DNA of 64,000 nt from Cryptomeria japonica. Lineage: Eukaryota; Streptophyta; Pinopsida; Cupressales; Cupressaceae. Under the pieces are notes generated by a model. It ran no database searches. It had not been told where the DNA came from and worked only from the letters and a program-made list of their open reading frames with translations. The translations under genes and the position numbers were made by a program. Below are positions 23,503-35,801 of this stretch, piece by piece. Location: assembly GCF_030272615.1 (NCBI RefSeq), contig NC_081408.1, positions 62,926,614-62,990,613 on the forward strand, in the 5' to 3' direction. Positions within the stretch are counted from its first letter, which is position 1; every line of letters begins with the position of its first letter.

Positions 23503-24951
23503 TGTTGGCATTTCAGTAGAATTGAAGATTATTGATATAACTGAAGAAGGATGATAACTATCTTTATAACATTATTTTGTCATTGATGTCAAGAAATTGA
23601 TTATCTGATTCAGTATAATGTTGCCATATCTTGAGAAGATTGATTTGAAGAGAATTAAGATGTCGGTAAAAGACACAGAGAGAATGTAATGAATAAAGGG
23701 AGAAATAAGTTATTCAATGGGCAACTATTACCGAGTTAGACAATGATGAGATCATGATGTTTAGATTGTTTTGATATCCTACATATGTTGTTGATTGTAA
23801 GGTTTATACTATACTATGTTACCGAGCAAAGAACCTAGTCGGTAAACCCTAAGGTTATCGATATCAGTTAAAGAAGGCAGAATGTCTACCGAGTAAAGTT
23901 TAGTATTTATTGAATTGCAACCGAGTTATGACAGTGCGCATTAGATGAATACAAGCATTATTTAATGAAGGACAATGATTAGCTGGAGATGTATAAATGA
24001 TTGGAATGACACACATGAAGTTTGTTAAGGATCTATGACAAAGGAAAATCGGCAAGAAGATCTACAGCGCAGATTGAACCGCAATAACCTTGTGCAAGTT
24101 CCAAGAAAGGACTACAAGTCCCGAGGCAAGGTAAAACGTTTTCAGATCAAAGGATACATTGAAACTAGTCAAGTTTGAAGATCTAATGGCTAAGATTGAT
24201 CATGGAAAATGTGATCAAGGAGATTTAGTGGTTAGTAATTGTTTATAAATAAGGAATTGTTGATAAACAATGTATGCGAGCAAGTGTAAGCACATGGATG
24301 CTACATAGTGATTACTGAGCACATAAGCTTTAAGACCTATTTGTATAATAGAGTAGAGAGCCCAACAGAGGGACAAGATAAGTCCTATGACTAGATTTTT
24401 TTGAGCAAATAAGAATCTGCTTTAGCATTTCAGATGTGAAGTTGTAGATAGATTTGTATTACTGTTATTTTGTAAGTGACAGAAAATCTCTTAACCAAGT
24501 GGACTTAACAGTCTTATTTGTAAACCCTCTAGCAAGGTAACATTCTAAATGAGTGTTTAAAATCCTTTGACAAGGTCACTTCTAACAAAGTGAAGATCCT
24601 AACAGATCTAAGGGAAATCCCTTAACCGGGTCACATCTAGCAATGTGTTTGTAATCTTTAACAAGATTTGCTTTTAACCGAGCATACTCTAGAAGAGTAT
24701 ATTTCTTAGTGGGTCCGAAATCCCATAGTGGTTTTTCCCTATTTGGGTTTCCATGTTGAATCTGGTGTTATGAGTGTTATGATGATTATGTGTTTGTGAG
24801 TTTGCATGTTTAGCAGTTTTGGGTATATTGTTGAAGTATAAGTTACCGAGGTTGAATCTGTTGATTTTATGGAAGTTTAAGTTTGTATGATTCACCCCCC
24901 TCCCCTCCCCCCCCTTCTCATCTTGTTAGCTATTGGTATCTGTACTTTACA
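23503..24951 (+). repeat. 3' LTR of the copia element
   Basis: It begins TGTTGGCATTTCAG after the polypurine tract. It most likely ends at TTTACA (24951) after TTAGCTATTGGTATCTG. Size is about 1449 bp. The partner LTR is outside the window, so the right edge is set by the TG...CA rule and is less certain than the left. Confidence 0.75.
24244..24250 (+). promoter_or_regulatory. Possible TATA box of the copia LTR
   Basis: TATAAAT occurs in the context GTTTATAAATAAGG, about 700 bases before the LTR end. It is the best TATA-like match seen in this LTR. There is no partner LTR to test conservation. Confidence 0.35.
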
Positions 24952-24974
24952 TTAAGTATCAGAACTATCATGAG

Positions 24975-25545
24975 TCACCTAATAAGTTTAACTTTTTTTT
25001 TGTCTTTTTTATTTAAAAACTTGTCAATGGAATATCACTTTTTTATTGAAATTTTATTTAAAGATGATTATGTTAAGTTATTTTTCAAATGACAAATCTA
25101 ATTTTTTTTTGAAAATATATGAGTTTTTATATATAAATAGAAATATGATTCTTTTGTAGTGTACTGATCTAGTTTAAGTTATCTAATTATACAATCTAAT
25201 TTATTTTTATAATTATATAAACATATGAACTATTTAATTGAATTCCTTTTTTTTATCTATTCTCCCTCCCATGAATTTCTTCAAGCTCTTTTATTTTATT
25301 TCTAATTCACTACAACTTTCCTTTATAGCCTCTATAAAGTTCTTATTCATTACAACTATCCAAAAAATGCAACCTCACATTGATGTCTATTTCCAAAACC
25401 CTTGACATGTTGGCAATGTATAATTTCTCTTATCTCCTTTACTACACAATCTCATAGGTACTGACTTTATTGGTAGTCACAATACCTTGCACACAAGACA
25501 AGCATCTACACTTAGGAATCTCATACTCCAACATATCCATATTAC
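24975..25545 (+). repeat. Dispersed segment A, copy 1
   Basis: This matches 61455-62075 in order over most of its length (CAATGRAA...GACTTTTTTATTGAAATTT, GATTCTTTTGTAGT, TTATAGCCTCTATAAAGTTC, TATCCAAAAAATGCAA). Its first 200 bases also match 56280-56500. It looks like an old duplication or unclassified repeat family. Confidence 0.75.
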
Positions 25546-25804
25546 ACATGGACATTGAAATAAACCAAATAGGTGTCTAACAGAGGTAGGATCCCAAGTA
25601 ATCCATATATTAGGTACATTAGATTAGAATTATGTAAGCATGGTAGTGAACTATAGACAAACACACATCCTCCAAAAACTTGAAGTGTTTCATAGAAAAA
25701 TTTGCCACTACATTATGGTCACCACCAGAATCATATAATCTCTAATACGAGAAATGATTGCTAGAACAAAATTTTATTTCCTATTCTAGACTACATTTCT
25801 GTAG

Positions 25805-26060
25805 GTTCTATGACAAACTAGTAACAAGAATGAATTCAGTTAAACTGTACTCAATGAACTAGTGCTGGAAAACTGAAAAGCATTCAATGAATTTGTGCTG
25901 GAAACAGTATGTAGAAAAGCATTTAATGATTTTGTGCTAGAAGGTTTATGTGGATAGGAAATCATGCAATGAATTTATGCTTAAAGGTGTTTGTTGATAA
26001 AAGATCATCCAATGAAATTGTGGTTAAATGGGTATCTGATATTGAATGCAATGCAAGGTG
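25805..26060 (+). repeat. Copy of the P450 upstream segment
   Basis: Repeated phrases of the type CAATGAATTTGTGCTGGAAA, GTATGTAGAAAAGCATT and TTGTTGATAAAAGATCATCC resemble 59930-60160, which lies just upstream of the P450 start. It suggests a duplicated P450 flank without the coding part. I found no P450 motifs nearby. Confidence 0.6.
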
Positions 26061-27363
26061 GATGGTGGTCTGTTCTTTGGTGTTCCACTTCTCCGCAATC
26101 TACCAAAATAATTTCTAACTAGTTTGATTCTACCAAATTCTTTATGATGACTAGTGTTACAGAAAAAGATAAAAGATAATAATGGTAAGACCTTCCTATT
26201 AACATTCCCCACTACTTAACATATAAAAGAAACCTGTAACATTCTGCTCTTAGACTGCTCCTGCATTGAAAACAAAATGAGTTAAATTGAAAACAGTTAA
26301 ACACCAACGTTTTTAAACCATCACGTTATTTTGAATCCCAAGGTTCAAAACAATAGCTTTCCAGCCGAAACCGTGTACTTTGTATTTTTAACATTTAACA
26401 TTTTTAATTCTTTGACTCGTATTTTTTCTATGATTAGATTATGTGGTGATTTTTTGGTGTATCTTTTTTTGATATTCAATAAATTTGGATTATAAGAAAA
26501 AGAATTACTGTTCAAGAAGGAATTGTATAGAAAAGAAAAGAAATCTTAAATCTCAAGGGTATAGTAGCAAAATCTAATAGAAAATGGTTTTACAAATCAG
26601 AATTTAACTAAGAAATTCTACACAATACATTAAAAAGTACAGTCTTCAATAACTTCATCTTGATCAGTGGACAAAAACTTAAGGGATAATACAATAGGCA
26701 AGTCAATTATATTTTAAATTTGAGTTTTCTTGAGCAATGATATCTTCTTCGTGGAGCTGTAAAAATTGAAGATTAATTTCATGTAAGTGCTTTGTGTATT
26801 TTGCATCTTCTTTAGTGTCACCCATCGACTCAAAACATAAAAAGATAAATTGTAGAATGATGCTAGAGTAAAAGTGAGCATTTCTACTTCCTAATGAACA
26901 ATATGATTAGAAAACATGGACATTCATTTACTTTTCTATACATTACCCAAAATTGTGTGTCATATAGAATTAACAACCAAAATATCATGAAGACCTATGC
27001 CTAAAACAACTTCTTTCCAATATAAGATGTGACTAAAAATAGTAGGGAAAATACCAAAGACATCATTACATTTGTTTAGCCTCTAAACATTCCAAAACAA
27101 TATATTTCAAACTCTTATTAAGCTTAAAAAGTTTCAATCGATGAAGCATGTGATGCAAGATTTTGGATGTCAAAATTTGAGCATTAGCTTCATTTTAGAT
27201 TTTCAAATTGGAGCACTCAAATTCTTCCACTTTTTTTCATAGAATTCACAATTTCATTTTTTATTGAGTCTTGCATTAAAAAGTAAGCTTCACTTTAAAA
27301 ATTGATGATTAATAAAAAGTCAATTTAACAATTTTGAACAAATTTATTTAGTTTTTAATTTAA

Positions 27364-27402
<39 letters not shown>

Positions 27403-28137
27403 CATTTAATGTATAATTTTATTTGTAAACAAGGAATAACTTTTTTTTTTTTTTCCGTATTTAATTAATTACATATATGATATCTCCAATCTCATAAAAT
27501 ATATCATCCTATGTTAAATAAATTATATCTATTAGAGTAATAATGAAGTATGGGATGGACATTTGTTTTATTGTTATGTATCTAGCCATTCCTAGAATTT
27601 TTACACAAACCAATAAACAATCCCACAAGGAATATTTCAAGAAAATTTGAAATTAAACAAATATATTTTAAAAATTATTTCAATAAAATGTTATTTGTTA
27701 TTAAAAAATAAAATAATATTAAAACATAAAAAAATTAAATTTAAAAATTAAATAATAATTTTATATAAAAAATTATCATTAGTTTTAGAACTAGTTAATA
27801 AATATTAAGTATAATTAATCATATATATAATAAATTAAAAACAATCATGCATATAGTAAATAAAAATTATATTAAAAAATAAATAAAATAAATTTATGTA
27901 TATACATAATGTAGTAAATAAAATAGTTTCAAAATACATTAAAATAATTTTTTGTTTAAGTAACTAAAATAGTTTTAGAAACATTTTTTAACATAATTAT
28001 GTTTAAATAACTATAATTTAGATATTTTTTTATAAAATATAAAATAATATCTATTTTCTTTTGTCAAAAGTAATTTTGAACTACAACTAGACTTATCTTT
28101 TCTAATTAATAGAAAATAATATTATATTTAATATAAA
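26061..28137. other. AT-rich spacer between the two nests
   Basis: There is no gene. It contains an (AT)n run at 27367-27401, long A/T-rich tracts from 27600 to 28140, and nothing else recognisable. Confidence 0.6.
27367..27401. repeat. (AT)n microsatellite
   Basis: A run of about 17 AT dinucleotides lies in AT-rich spacer. Confidence 0.95.
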
Positions 28138-28141
28138 AGAT
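28138..28141. repeat. Target-site duplication of transposon 2, left copy (AGAT)
   Basis: AGAT precedes the left terminus GGGTATGTGC and recurs exactly at 54835-54838. Confidence 0.88.
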
Positions 28142-28167
28142 GGGTATGTGCACAAAGATGGTGGTCA
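28142..28167 (+). repeat. Left terminal inverted repeat, transposon 2
   Basis: GGGTATGTGCACAAAGATGG plus TGGTCA matches the complement of 54809-54834 with one difference. Weaker similarity (GTGGACA) extends about 20 bases further. Confidence 0.9.
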
Positions 28168-28169
28168 GA

Positions 28170-28390
28170 AAAGTGGACATCACCCAAAAAACACATGGAA
28201 AAAAAAGCAGTGCATACGCGGTTCTAAAATTTGAAATGACCATGTACGTGCTTAGGTTTGTTGTTCCCAAGCCTAGAGAAGGTAGCGCATATGTGTTGCT
28301 TTTAGGGAAAGTAGTGCATACATGCTACCTCTAGGAAAATGAGCACGTATGTGCTAATAATCCCAAAAGAACTGCGTATGCCGTGCCTCT
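28170..28390 (+). repeat. Left subterminal motifs, transposon 2
   Basis: Repeated GCAYAYRYGSTWCC-like words occur (AGTGCATACGCGGTTC, TGTACGTGCTTAGG, GCGCATATGTGTTGC, GTGCATACATGCTACC, GCACGTATGTGCT). Related words such as GTACGCGCTT occur at 53830-53990 and at 50780-51050. They may be transposase binding sites, by inference. Confidence 0.6.
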
Positions 28391-28513
28391 CAAATTTTTA
28401 ATTTTTTTTAAAATTGGGTCTTATTTTCTCATGACTAGTGCATTTCTATTTTTATTTTTCTTCATTTTCTCTCCTAAACTGCGAACGGGGTGCTAGATTT
28501 CTCCTTCAGACAC

Positions 28514-30371
28514 TATGGATCAAGGTTAGTCTTTCTTTCCCATTCGTTCAATTTGTTTTACATTTTGAATTTAATTTCTTTAATTTTGATTAGGTTTTTT
28601 CATTTTTTGTTTCAAAAACTAGATTCTTCTAATCCACAACAAAAACAACCAAATGCACCTCCTGAAAACCCACAAGATACACCCCCAATTCCTCCTTTTG
28701 ACCGCACACCTGAAACATAGGAGCAATTAATTAAGTAGTTAGGACAAAATAAGTAAAATCAATAGACTGATTGTTAAATTAAAAACATCTGAACTTAAGC
28801 ATCATCAATCCCTCACCACTAGCCTAGAAACATTAGCAAATGGTGCCATAGTTGTTTCCACACAAATTACCAAATGGGGAAGCTTTAGGGATAGGTGTTG
28901 TCAATTCTATGCCGATGGGTTATCATACGAGGGAGTAAAAAACAAAAATATTAATAAACAACAAATATGTGCCTTTTTTGTTGATCCCAAAACTTGTCAG
29001 ACATTACCTCTTAATGCAAAGAGGTTTCCCATACATTGGTGTACTAGTGTGTAGATGAAGAATCTTTTTTGGCAGAGGTGGTGGATGGTATTTGATGATC
29101 CACCTTGTAATAATTATGAGGTGCCATTATATTTTTTGAGAAAAGTATATTGTGAGTTTGTGCTCAATGTGTGCCCAAACTATTTTGACATGGAAAAGTT
29201 TCATGGTAGGGGTTGTGGCTCTGCCCAAGATAGACTTGGAGCCCTTAGGCAATTACCTGCGGAGAGTCACCGCCCCCTAGCACCCAAACCCAAGGTGCGT
29301 CAAGTTGTCCCAGAAGAGATGAAAGAGTCGATGGAGCTACATACTCTTCAAGCGGCCACAACATTAACTAGTGCCATCATCCAGCATGGGACGTTGTTAG
29401 CACACCCTATTGTATTGGATAATGAGCCATTAGTTACTCCAAGTGGTGACAGAGAGCCCATCCAACATATGTGTCTCAGTGGCTCGAGGATAGATGATGC
29501 AGCTGGTGCAGATGGATCCACATCTCATCTGTGCATGATTTGCGGGAGTAGATGTCAGGCCTGCATGGCTGAGGATTTCGCGCTGACAGATGAGTTGATG
29601 GACATGGTGTTTGCCCATGAGTGACAGACACAAGTGTGTTGATTTGAATTCATAGCATTTTATTTATCAATCACTTTAAATTTGTAATTACATAAATGAA
29701 TTTTCATTTATACATCGATTTAAATTGAGACAAATAATATGCATTTCAGGATGCAGTAGTGGTATCCCATACTCCTCCCCCAATTATTACAACTACAACT
29801 TCGATGCTTGAGGTATAAATTTTGAAACATCTTAAAATAGAATAGTACACTTTGAATTCAAAAAAATACAAGATATACTAACTATCTTTAATGCTTGGTC
29901 CAATTTTTGGTTTGTAGGTGTTGACAGGGGACCAAATGTCCCAGATTGATGACATCACTCTCTCAATGATCGATTTTGGCCTTGAAGGCTATACAGTATC
30001 ATATTTTGTACAACCCTTTTTATGTATTGTTTTGATGGAATATGCAAGTCATTTTATTTTAGATTTTTAAAATTATGTTTAATTTATTATCTGTACTAAT
30101 ATCTCATGTTAATTTTGGTTTTTTAGGGTACCCCCTCCACGTCTAGGGCTCGTTCTGAGAAAAAGAATTCCTTGAAGATACCAAAACATGGGAAGAAGGT
30201 AATTGAACATATTTTTAGTTGTACAATTGTTTGAAAATGTTGAAATCAAGTATTAGTTGGGATTCGTAGATTGATTAGCGTTTTTTGTCTATTTTACATG
30301 TACAATGACCATTGAGCTATGTGGATTTGTTGAATGCACCTAATTCGCCCATGGATCAAGAGAGGGTGAAG
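28514..30371 (+). pseudogene. Accessory gene of transposon 2, 5' exons (function unknown)
   Basis: A small first exon (ATGGATCAAG, 28514-28523) joins in phase after TAG at about 28643 to a Pro/Gln-rich N-terminus. Stops follow at 28718-28780. The clearest coding part runs at about 28765-29624 with two frame breaks; it encodes KFHGRGCGSAQDRLGALRQ and a Cys-rich end (LCMICGSRCQACMAEDF). Smaller exons with clean AG and GT borders follow at 29750-29812, 29928-29995, 30127-30198 (basic, SEKKNSLKIPKHGKK) and about 30316-30371. No family was recognised. The Cys-rich segment could bind zinc. The rest of the gene lies at 46351-46803, past the gypsy insertion. Confidence 0.5.
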
Positions 30372-30437
30372 GTATGTATCCTTACTTTATTTTCTTGATT
30401 TCATGATTATATGCACGCGTACATGTGAACTTGTGAT

Positions 30438-30442
30438 ATATT
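30438..30442. repeat. Target-site duplication ATATT of gypsy element, left copy
   Basis: ATATT lies directly before ACACTCAAAATTG and is repeated at 46312-46316 directly after the 3' LTR. Confidence 0.85.
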
Positions 30443-31231
30443 ACACTCAAAATTGTCATGTCTAATTAAATAAATATTTTATTTATTTAATTATCTTAAG
30501 CTTAATTCTTCTATTAATTAAATAAATCTTTATTTATTTAATTAATTCATTTATCCTCGTCTAGCCTTATTTCTCATTTAAATAAATACATTTATTTATT
30601 TAAATTATCCTTTTCCTAAATTAGATAAATATTTTTATTTATTTAATTATCCCACTTCTTCTATTAATTAAATAAATATTTATTTATTTAATTAATTCAT
30701 TAACCTTTTCTACCCATGACACATGTCATTCATCTCTTAATTCATACACTACCTACCCCTTTCATTATTTTATTATTTTCTTTACCTACCCTCTAATCAT
30801 AGCTGACCTCCTTTTACACCTCTCAATCTTATCCCTCCATTTCATATTGTGTCTTCTATATAAGGAGATGTTTCCTTCATTATCAAACCCTAATCACTTA
30901 GGCTAATCATTCTATGCATTCTAACTACTTGATCAATTGACTACACTACGATCCTACTTGCAACCACATTCCGTTCTTTGTTGAGCTCTTGTGCATATAA
31001 AATCTAAGAGCAAATATATCAAGCAAGATCAATGGAGATAGGAAGAATGGAGATTCAAACCCTATTGGACATGTGATGGTATAATCTTTGTGATTTTGTT
31101 TGATTTGCATTGTCTTAGGTAATCTTCATATGTTATGGTGGATCTTTGTTGTTGTTAGGCTAGGGTTTTGTGGTTGAATTCATTTAGCCTTTCAATATTG
31201 TTATTATTTTTATCCATTTTCACCATATACA
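30443..31231 (+). repeat. 5' LTR of gypsy element (first five bases missing)
   Basis: This is 789 bp, starting ACACTCAAAATTG, whereas the 3' LTR starts TGTAG before the same bases. It ends CCATATACA. It contains inverted AT-rich blocks (AATTAAATAAATATTTATTT) at 30460-30710 and a TATA box at 30857. Confidence 0.93.
30857..30863 (+). promoter_or_regulatory. TATA box of gypsy 5' LTR
   Basis: TATATAA lies in CTTCTATATAAGGAGATG, conserved at 45937-45943. Transcription would start near 30890, leaving an R-U5 of about 340 bases. Confidence 0.65.
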
Positions 31232-31234
31232 TTT

Positions 31235-31254
31235 TGGCACGCCCGGTGGGACTC
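31235..31254 (+). other. Primer-binding site of gypsy element
   Basis: TGGCACGCCCGGTGGGACTC starts three bases after the 5' LTR. Its 3' TGG fits pairing with a tRNA CCA end; the tRNA was not identified. Confidence 0.7.
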
Positions 31255-31383
31255 TTGTCCCTTTTTGTATTTAACATCTTGTTGCAGATTTTGTATTTTG
31301 AAGTTGCAGATCTGACGTTTTTGACAATATTCTCGACATTTCCACGTCTGCGCACTTTCGGATCATGTTTTTTATTTTTTGGT

Positions 31384-33012
31384 GCGTCTGTGACATCTGG
31401 AATAGTGTCTGTGTTATTGGCAATATTTTATTTTGCAGGTTCCAGGAAAGCGCGTCTGTGTTTTAAAGGTGCGTCTGTGATGTTTTTAACCGCGTCTGTG
31501 CCCAGGAAGCATGTCTGAGTTATTTAGTCGCATCTATGAATCACAGAACCGCATCTTTGTCACAAAGGCGCGTCTGTGTAGAGGGTAACCGCGTCTGTGT
31601 TCACCAATTTTGAATTTTGGATTTTTCATTGATTCAATTTTTCAGATTTTGCATTTAAGGTTTCAGATCTGGTTTATTTTGAGCTAACATTTTTAGATCT
31701 AGCTAACAAAATTGGTGCAGCTTGCCTTGGAAGCTAAATCATTTGGTTGAAGGCCCCTATTTTCACAAAGTCTTTTGGGTTTAAAATTTACCTAACTTGT
31801 GTGCTTGCAGGAAGGGGTGATTATTTCAAACAATCCAAACTACTAATAAATCTTTGTTGCAGGACCTTGGCAAGGGTTTTTGGTTTTTTTTATTGTGTGC
31901 CTTGTTTTCATAGACTAGCAAACACTTCAATTGGTGCACTAAAATTGAATCATTTTCTTTTGTGTCTTGAGCAATAGACTCTTTTTGTTTAATCTTTAGA
32001 GGGCTTGTCTTCCCGTGTGGTCATTAGGACTACTAGTGAGAAGAGAATGACCCAAGTGGTAGCAAAAGAAAATCCATCTTCTTCCAAACCACTATAAATA
32101 AATGTATTCATGGTGAAAACTATGAATAACGTGTGTTGATTAGTTCATACCGACACTATGTCTCCCCATAAACCCATTTGATCAAATTTATTTGATCAGT
32201 TGTAGGGCGTAACCCCTACCGGCTGGGAGCCTTTTGTATTTACAGAGCTGAAAGTGCTGCATGTATGGTCACATGAGCGGATGCCCTTACTAGCACCTTT
32301 TTGTTTTAGAATCCCAAATCCTTCTAGTTGTTGGGGCAGGAGGTCGGACCTTTGGTAGCGGCCCACACACATACGGTTTTTAGTAGAGATACAAAGTTTG
32401 CCACGGGGAGTTTTCATGGGGACTGATGCTTGGCTGACCCAAGAAGTGAGTGTCGAGGGTGGAGCCAGTGAAGTTAAGCATCTAAGTATCCGCTCTAAAT
32501 AGCGTAGCCTCGGGGGTAAAACCCCATGTGGAATCAACAACTATTGTCTTGGCCAGCCATAAGAATTGTGCTTGACTTATGTTAAACATTCAAAACATTC
32601 AAGACCAAACAACAAAACATTGTGTCTTTTGTGTCTTCAAGTGTATGCAAAACATTTTACATCAAACAAAACATTTTCTTGGATTCATTTTGAGTCTAGA
32701 CACTTGCAAACATTGAGTCCTCATCAACATTGTGTCCTCTTGTGACAAAACAGTCAAACAGTCAGATTTGGTCACAACAAAACAACTTCACAGATTGGAA
32801 AAATTGCACAAAATTTGCAGAAACGCGTCTGTTTCGGGCATAATAGCGTCTGTGTTGTCTAGCTGCATCTGTGAAGGGTAGAATCACGTCTGTGCTCCAA
32901 CAGTAAAAAATTACACTTTGCAAAAAGTCTCAGAAACACATCTGTGTTAAACAGAGAAGTGTCTATGTCGGGAAATCACGTCTGTGAAGTATACAGGCGC
33001 GTCTGTGTCCAG
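31384..33012 (+). repeat. Dispersed GCGTCTGTG motif in the gypsy leader
   Basis: Exact GCGTCTGTG occurs at 31384, 31452, 31471, 31492, 31570, 31591, 32846 and near 33000. Many one-base variants (GTGTCTGTG, CACGTCTGTG, GCATCTGTG) lie between them in two clusters, 31380-31600 and 32820-33010. All are in the sense direction. Between the clusters is the leader block shared with the pol-less element. Confidence 0.8.
31985..32560 (+). other. Leader block shared with the pol-less element
   Basis: This has the same ordered words as 2845-3320 (GAATGACCCAA, CCAAGAAGTGAGTG, GGAGCCAGTG, AAGCATCTA, TTGGCCAGCCATA). No protein is encoded. A packaging or dimerisation role is possible but inferred. Confidence 0.6.
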
Positions 33013-33500
33013 AATTGAAAAATTGTTACAGTCCAGCAAACAAACACAATCAGTTTCAAAATTCTTGAGCTTCCTAGGTCATTTCTCCAGGGTTTCATTT
33101 AGCAGTCAACCTGTCCTTGGGTCTCACAAAGTCCATCATTGCTTTACATCTCTCATTACATTCACAATTGCCTAAACTTGAGTCAAAAGGTCACTTGCTT
33201 GTCCTCATCATACTTTGTCAACACACTACATACAACAACACTTTGCTAAGTAGTCCCTCATCAAGGTTTCTTACCTTTGGGTCTCATTTGGTCTTACTTA
33301 GAGTCAAGGTCAACTTACCTCATCAAGAGAAACTATCCTCTCTTTGGAAGCCACACCTACTCTACTACATACATACTTGGTCTTATACTTTGGACACTGC
33401 AAGTACACTTCAGATTCATTTACATTCTATCCAACTCTTGGTCTTCCATACTCTTTCCATTTTTCATCTAGTCTCACACATCTTGGTCAATACCTAGTTC

Positions 33501-35801
33501 ATGGTTGAAACCCGTCTTCAAAAATCTAGGAGAGAAACTAAAGAGGCTCAAGAGTCCGCAAACATGAGTTCTTATGAGTATGACAATGATATCTTTTTCA
33601 ATTCTGATCATACTACATTACCTGACATGGATGCTTATAGAAACATTCCAAATGTTGAGAACATAGACACTATAAACAACAATGCTACACAAAATGACAA
33701 TGTGGACAACTTTTCAGTACATTCAGTAGATGTGGAAGAATCCATTATGAATCCCCATTTCAATCGACTGGTTGAGGAAATAATGAGGAGGGATAGACAA
33801 TACTTCTTATAAATGATGGCACAAAGTGGAGCCAAGATACCTCATGATTTTGACATGTCTCAAATAATGGAACATGGACCTTTGCAACAACCTCACTCCA
33901 ACATGGATCAAAGGAGACCTAATAGTGGAGGAAATAGAGGACCACACATGGTACCTGAATCACCATCAGCTTTGCTTCAAAAACCAGAGGTCCCACATAC
34001 ACATGGTCAAGCATATGATACTCACCTTCGTAGACCATTATGGAAGTCTTATGCAGACAGATATGCTCAATCACATACTAATGCTAAGGAACAACCACCA
34101 AAGAAATTGGATATTCAAAGGCATGCTCAAAATTTGGACACAAGGAAACCTCATGTCAAATTTCGGGGCAACACAATAGAACATGACATTCCTGTAGAAT
34201 ATGGTATACATGCACAAAGCAGATATGGTGTTCCTCAACATGAATCTATACCAAGTGGTCCATATACACAACATTACTATAGACCTCCTCCATATGAACA
34301 TGTGTATGATCAATATCATCCATATATGCAACATGCTCCTCCTCCAATTAGTGCCTCAAACATAGGATATGGTCCAAGAAGTCAATCTCCACCTAAAAGT
34401 AGTTTGGAACAACAAATCAGGGACTTACAAATGAAAATGGAGGACATAAATACACCGAAGCCAACATACACAATGAGAGACATATGTCCTTATCTATTTG
34501 ACAAGAGCATTTTAATGCCTCCATTTCCTACACATTTTGTGATGCCTAAATTTGATAAGTATAGAGGAAAAGGGGATCCTAAGGCACACATAAGATAGTT
34601 TTTCACAGATTGCATTGAGGTAGCAGTAGAAGAGACATATTTGATGAGATTATTCCCACAGAGCTTAGGTGATCAAGCTATGGAATGGTTCTCCCAACTT
34701 CCACCTGGTATTAAGTCATGGGGTGACTTAGCAGAGGCATTTATTCAACACTTCTCCTACAACATAGAGATAGACATATCAGTCACTACTTTGTGCAACA
34801 CCAAGAAAAAAGAGGGAGAGTCTTTTGCATCATTTTTACAAAGATGGAGAAATCTAGCCAGCAGATGCTCTTGTGAAATTCCCCAAAAACAAATGGTAGA
34901 GATGTTCACACAAAATGTTAACAAAGACATTGGCTATGATCTAAGAAAAGCTTGTTTGTCCACCTTCAAGGACGTTATTGAAAAAGGCTTAGTGATAGAA
35001 AAGGTCCTAATTGAACAAAGAGTCATTAAGATATTCAAGGAAAACAAAGATGACTTTAAAGGAAAAGATAAGCCAAGATTTTGGAATAAAAACAAGAACA
35101 CAGTTAATGATGGTGTTGTTGATGCCAACATAGTGCGACCAAAATTCATCTTTTCCGGATCAAGTTCTACAAACAATTAGGTGAATACTCAAACAACTTC
35201 CAAATCACGAAGGAAGTACACTCCATTGGGAGAACCACTTGAGCCAGTCTTCAAGAAGCTAGTGGCAAACAAAGTAATCACAATTCCAGATTTTCCTCTA
35301 TATGAACCAAAGGTTAAACCAAATTGGTGGAACAATGATGAGTATTGTGAATTTCATAAGAGCAAGGGTAATAAGACAAGAAATTGTCATCGACTGAAGA
35401 ACATAATACAAGATCTCATTGATAGAGGTGACATTGAGATTGAGGGACATTCATCTAATCAAGAACAAGAAATGTTTAAGGAACCATTCCCAAAACATGA
35501 CAAGGGAAAAGCTAAAGCCACAGATGACCAAACTAACTATACCAGAGCATCTTATAACTATGATTCAACCATCAATCACATCTCGATGGACAATTACGTC
35601 TCTACCATTATCATCAAGGACAAAGCGTCTAAGAATTTGACCCAGAGACCCAAGATTGTCCTAAAAGGTGTTGGATCTTCTTTTGAACCTACCTTTGAAT
35701 GTCATGTTACAACCCGCCGAAGTAAATTCACTTTGCAAGGTGCTCCAACTAAAAACACTACTTCTTCATCAACCAAACCTGAGTATGACCTTGTAGAATA
35801 G
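33501..35801 (+). pseudogene. gag: Gypsy gag, with internal stops
   Basis: The ATG at 33501 opens the gag-pol frame. In-frame stops are at 33810, 34596, 35178 and 35799. The capsid part (34599-35030) shows LPPGIKSWGDLAEAFIQHF, FLQRWRNLASRC and nearby typical retrotransposon gag residues. It is followed by a nucleocapsid-like CEFHKSKGNKTRNC with the expected Cys/His spacing, except Asn where related elements usually have His. Gag would form the particle that packages element RNA. The Tyr/Pro/His-rich N-terminal part (33813-34500) is not conserved in a way I recognise. Confidence 0.88.

Larger units (their letters stand above)
1..24951 (+). mobile_element. Ty1/copia LTR retrotransposon, 5' part beyond window, split by two insertions
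   Basis: Three pieces make up this element: pol at 1-633, 13977-14298 and 22958-23043, followed by a 3' untranslated part, a polypurine tract and the 3' LTR at 23503-24951. The 5' LTR, gag, protease, integrase and most of the RT lie left of the window. The two interruptions are an LTR retrotransposon (634-13971, duplication CTTTC) and a DNA transposon (14299-22953, duplication GCAA/GCAG). Omitting the inserts and one copy of each duplication leaves 347 codons with no stop, which shows directly that both insertions hit a coding frame that has not otherwise decayed here. The copia assignment rests on the RT tail and RNase H order seen in the pieces. Confidence 0.93.

Noticed and set aside
24883-25092. 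A small Pro/Phe-rich protein
   Set aside because: It straddles the C-rich end of the copia LTR and flanking AT-rich sequence; no domain.
31168-31518. A membrane protein in the gypsy leader
   Set aside because: The open frame starts in the LTR, crosses the primer-binding site and is built from the GCGTCTGTG repeat; no conserved domain.
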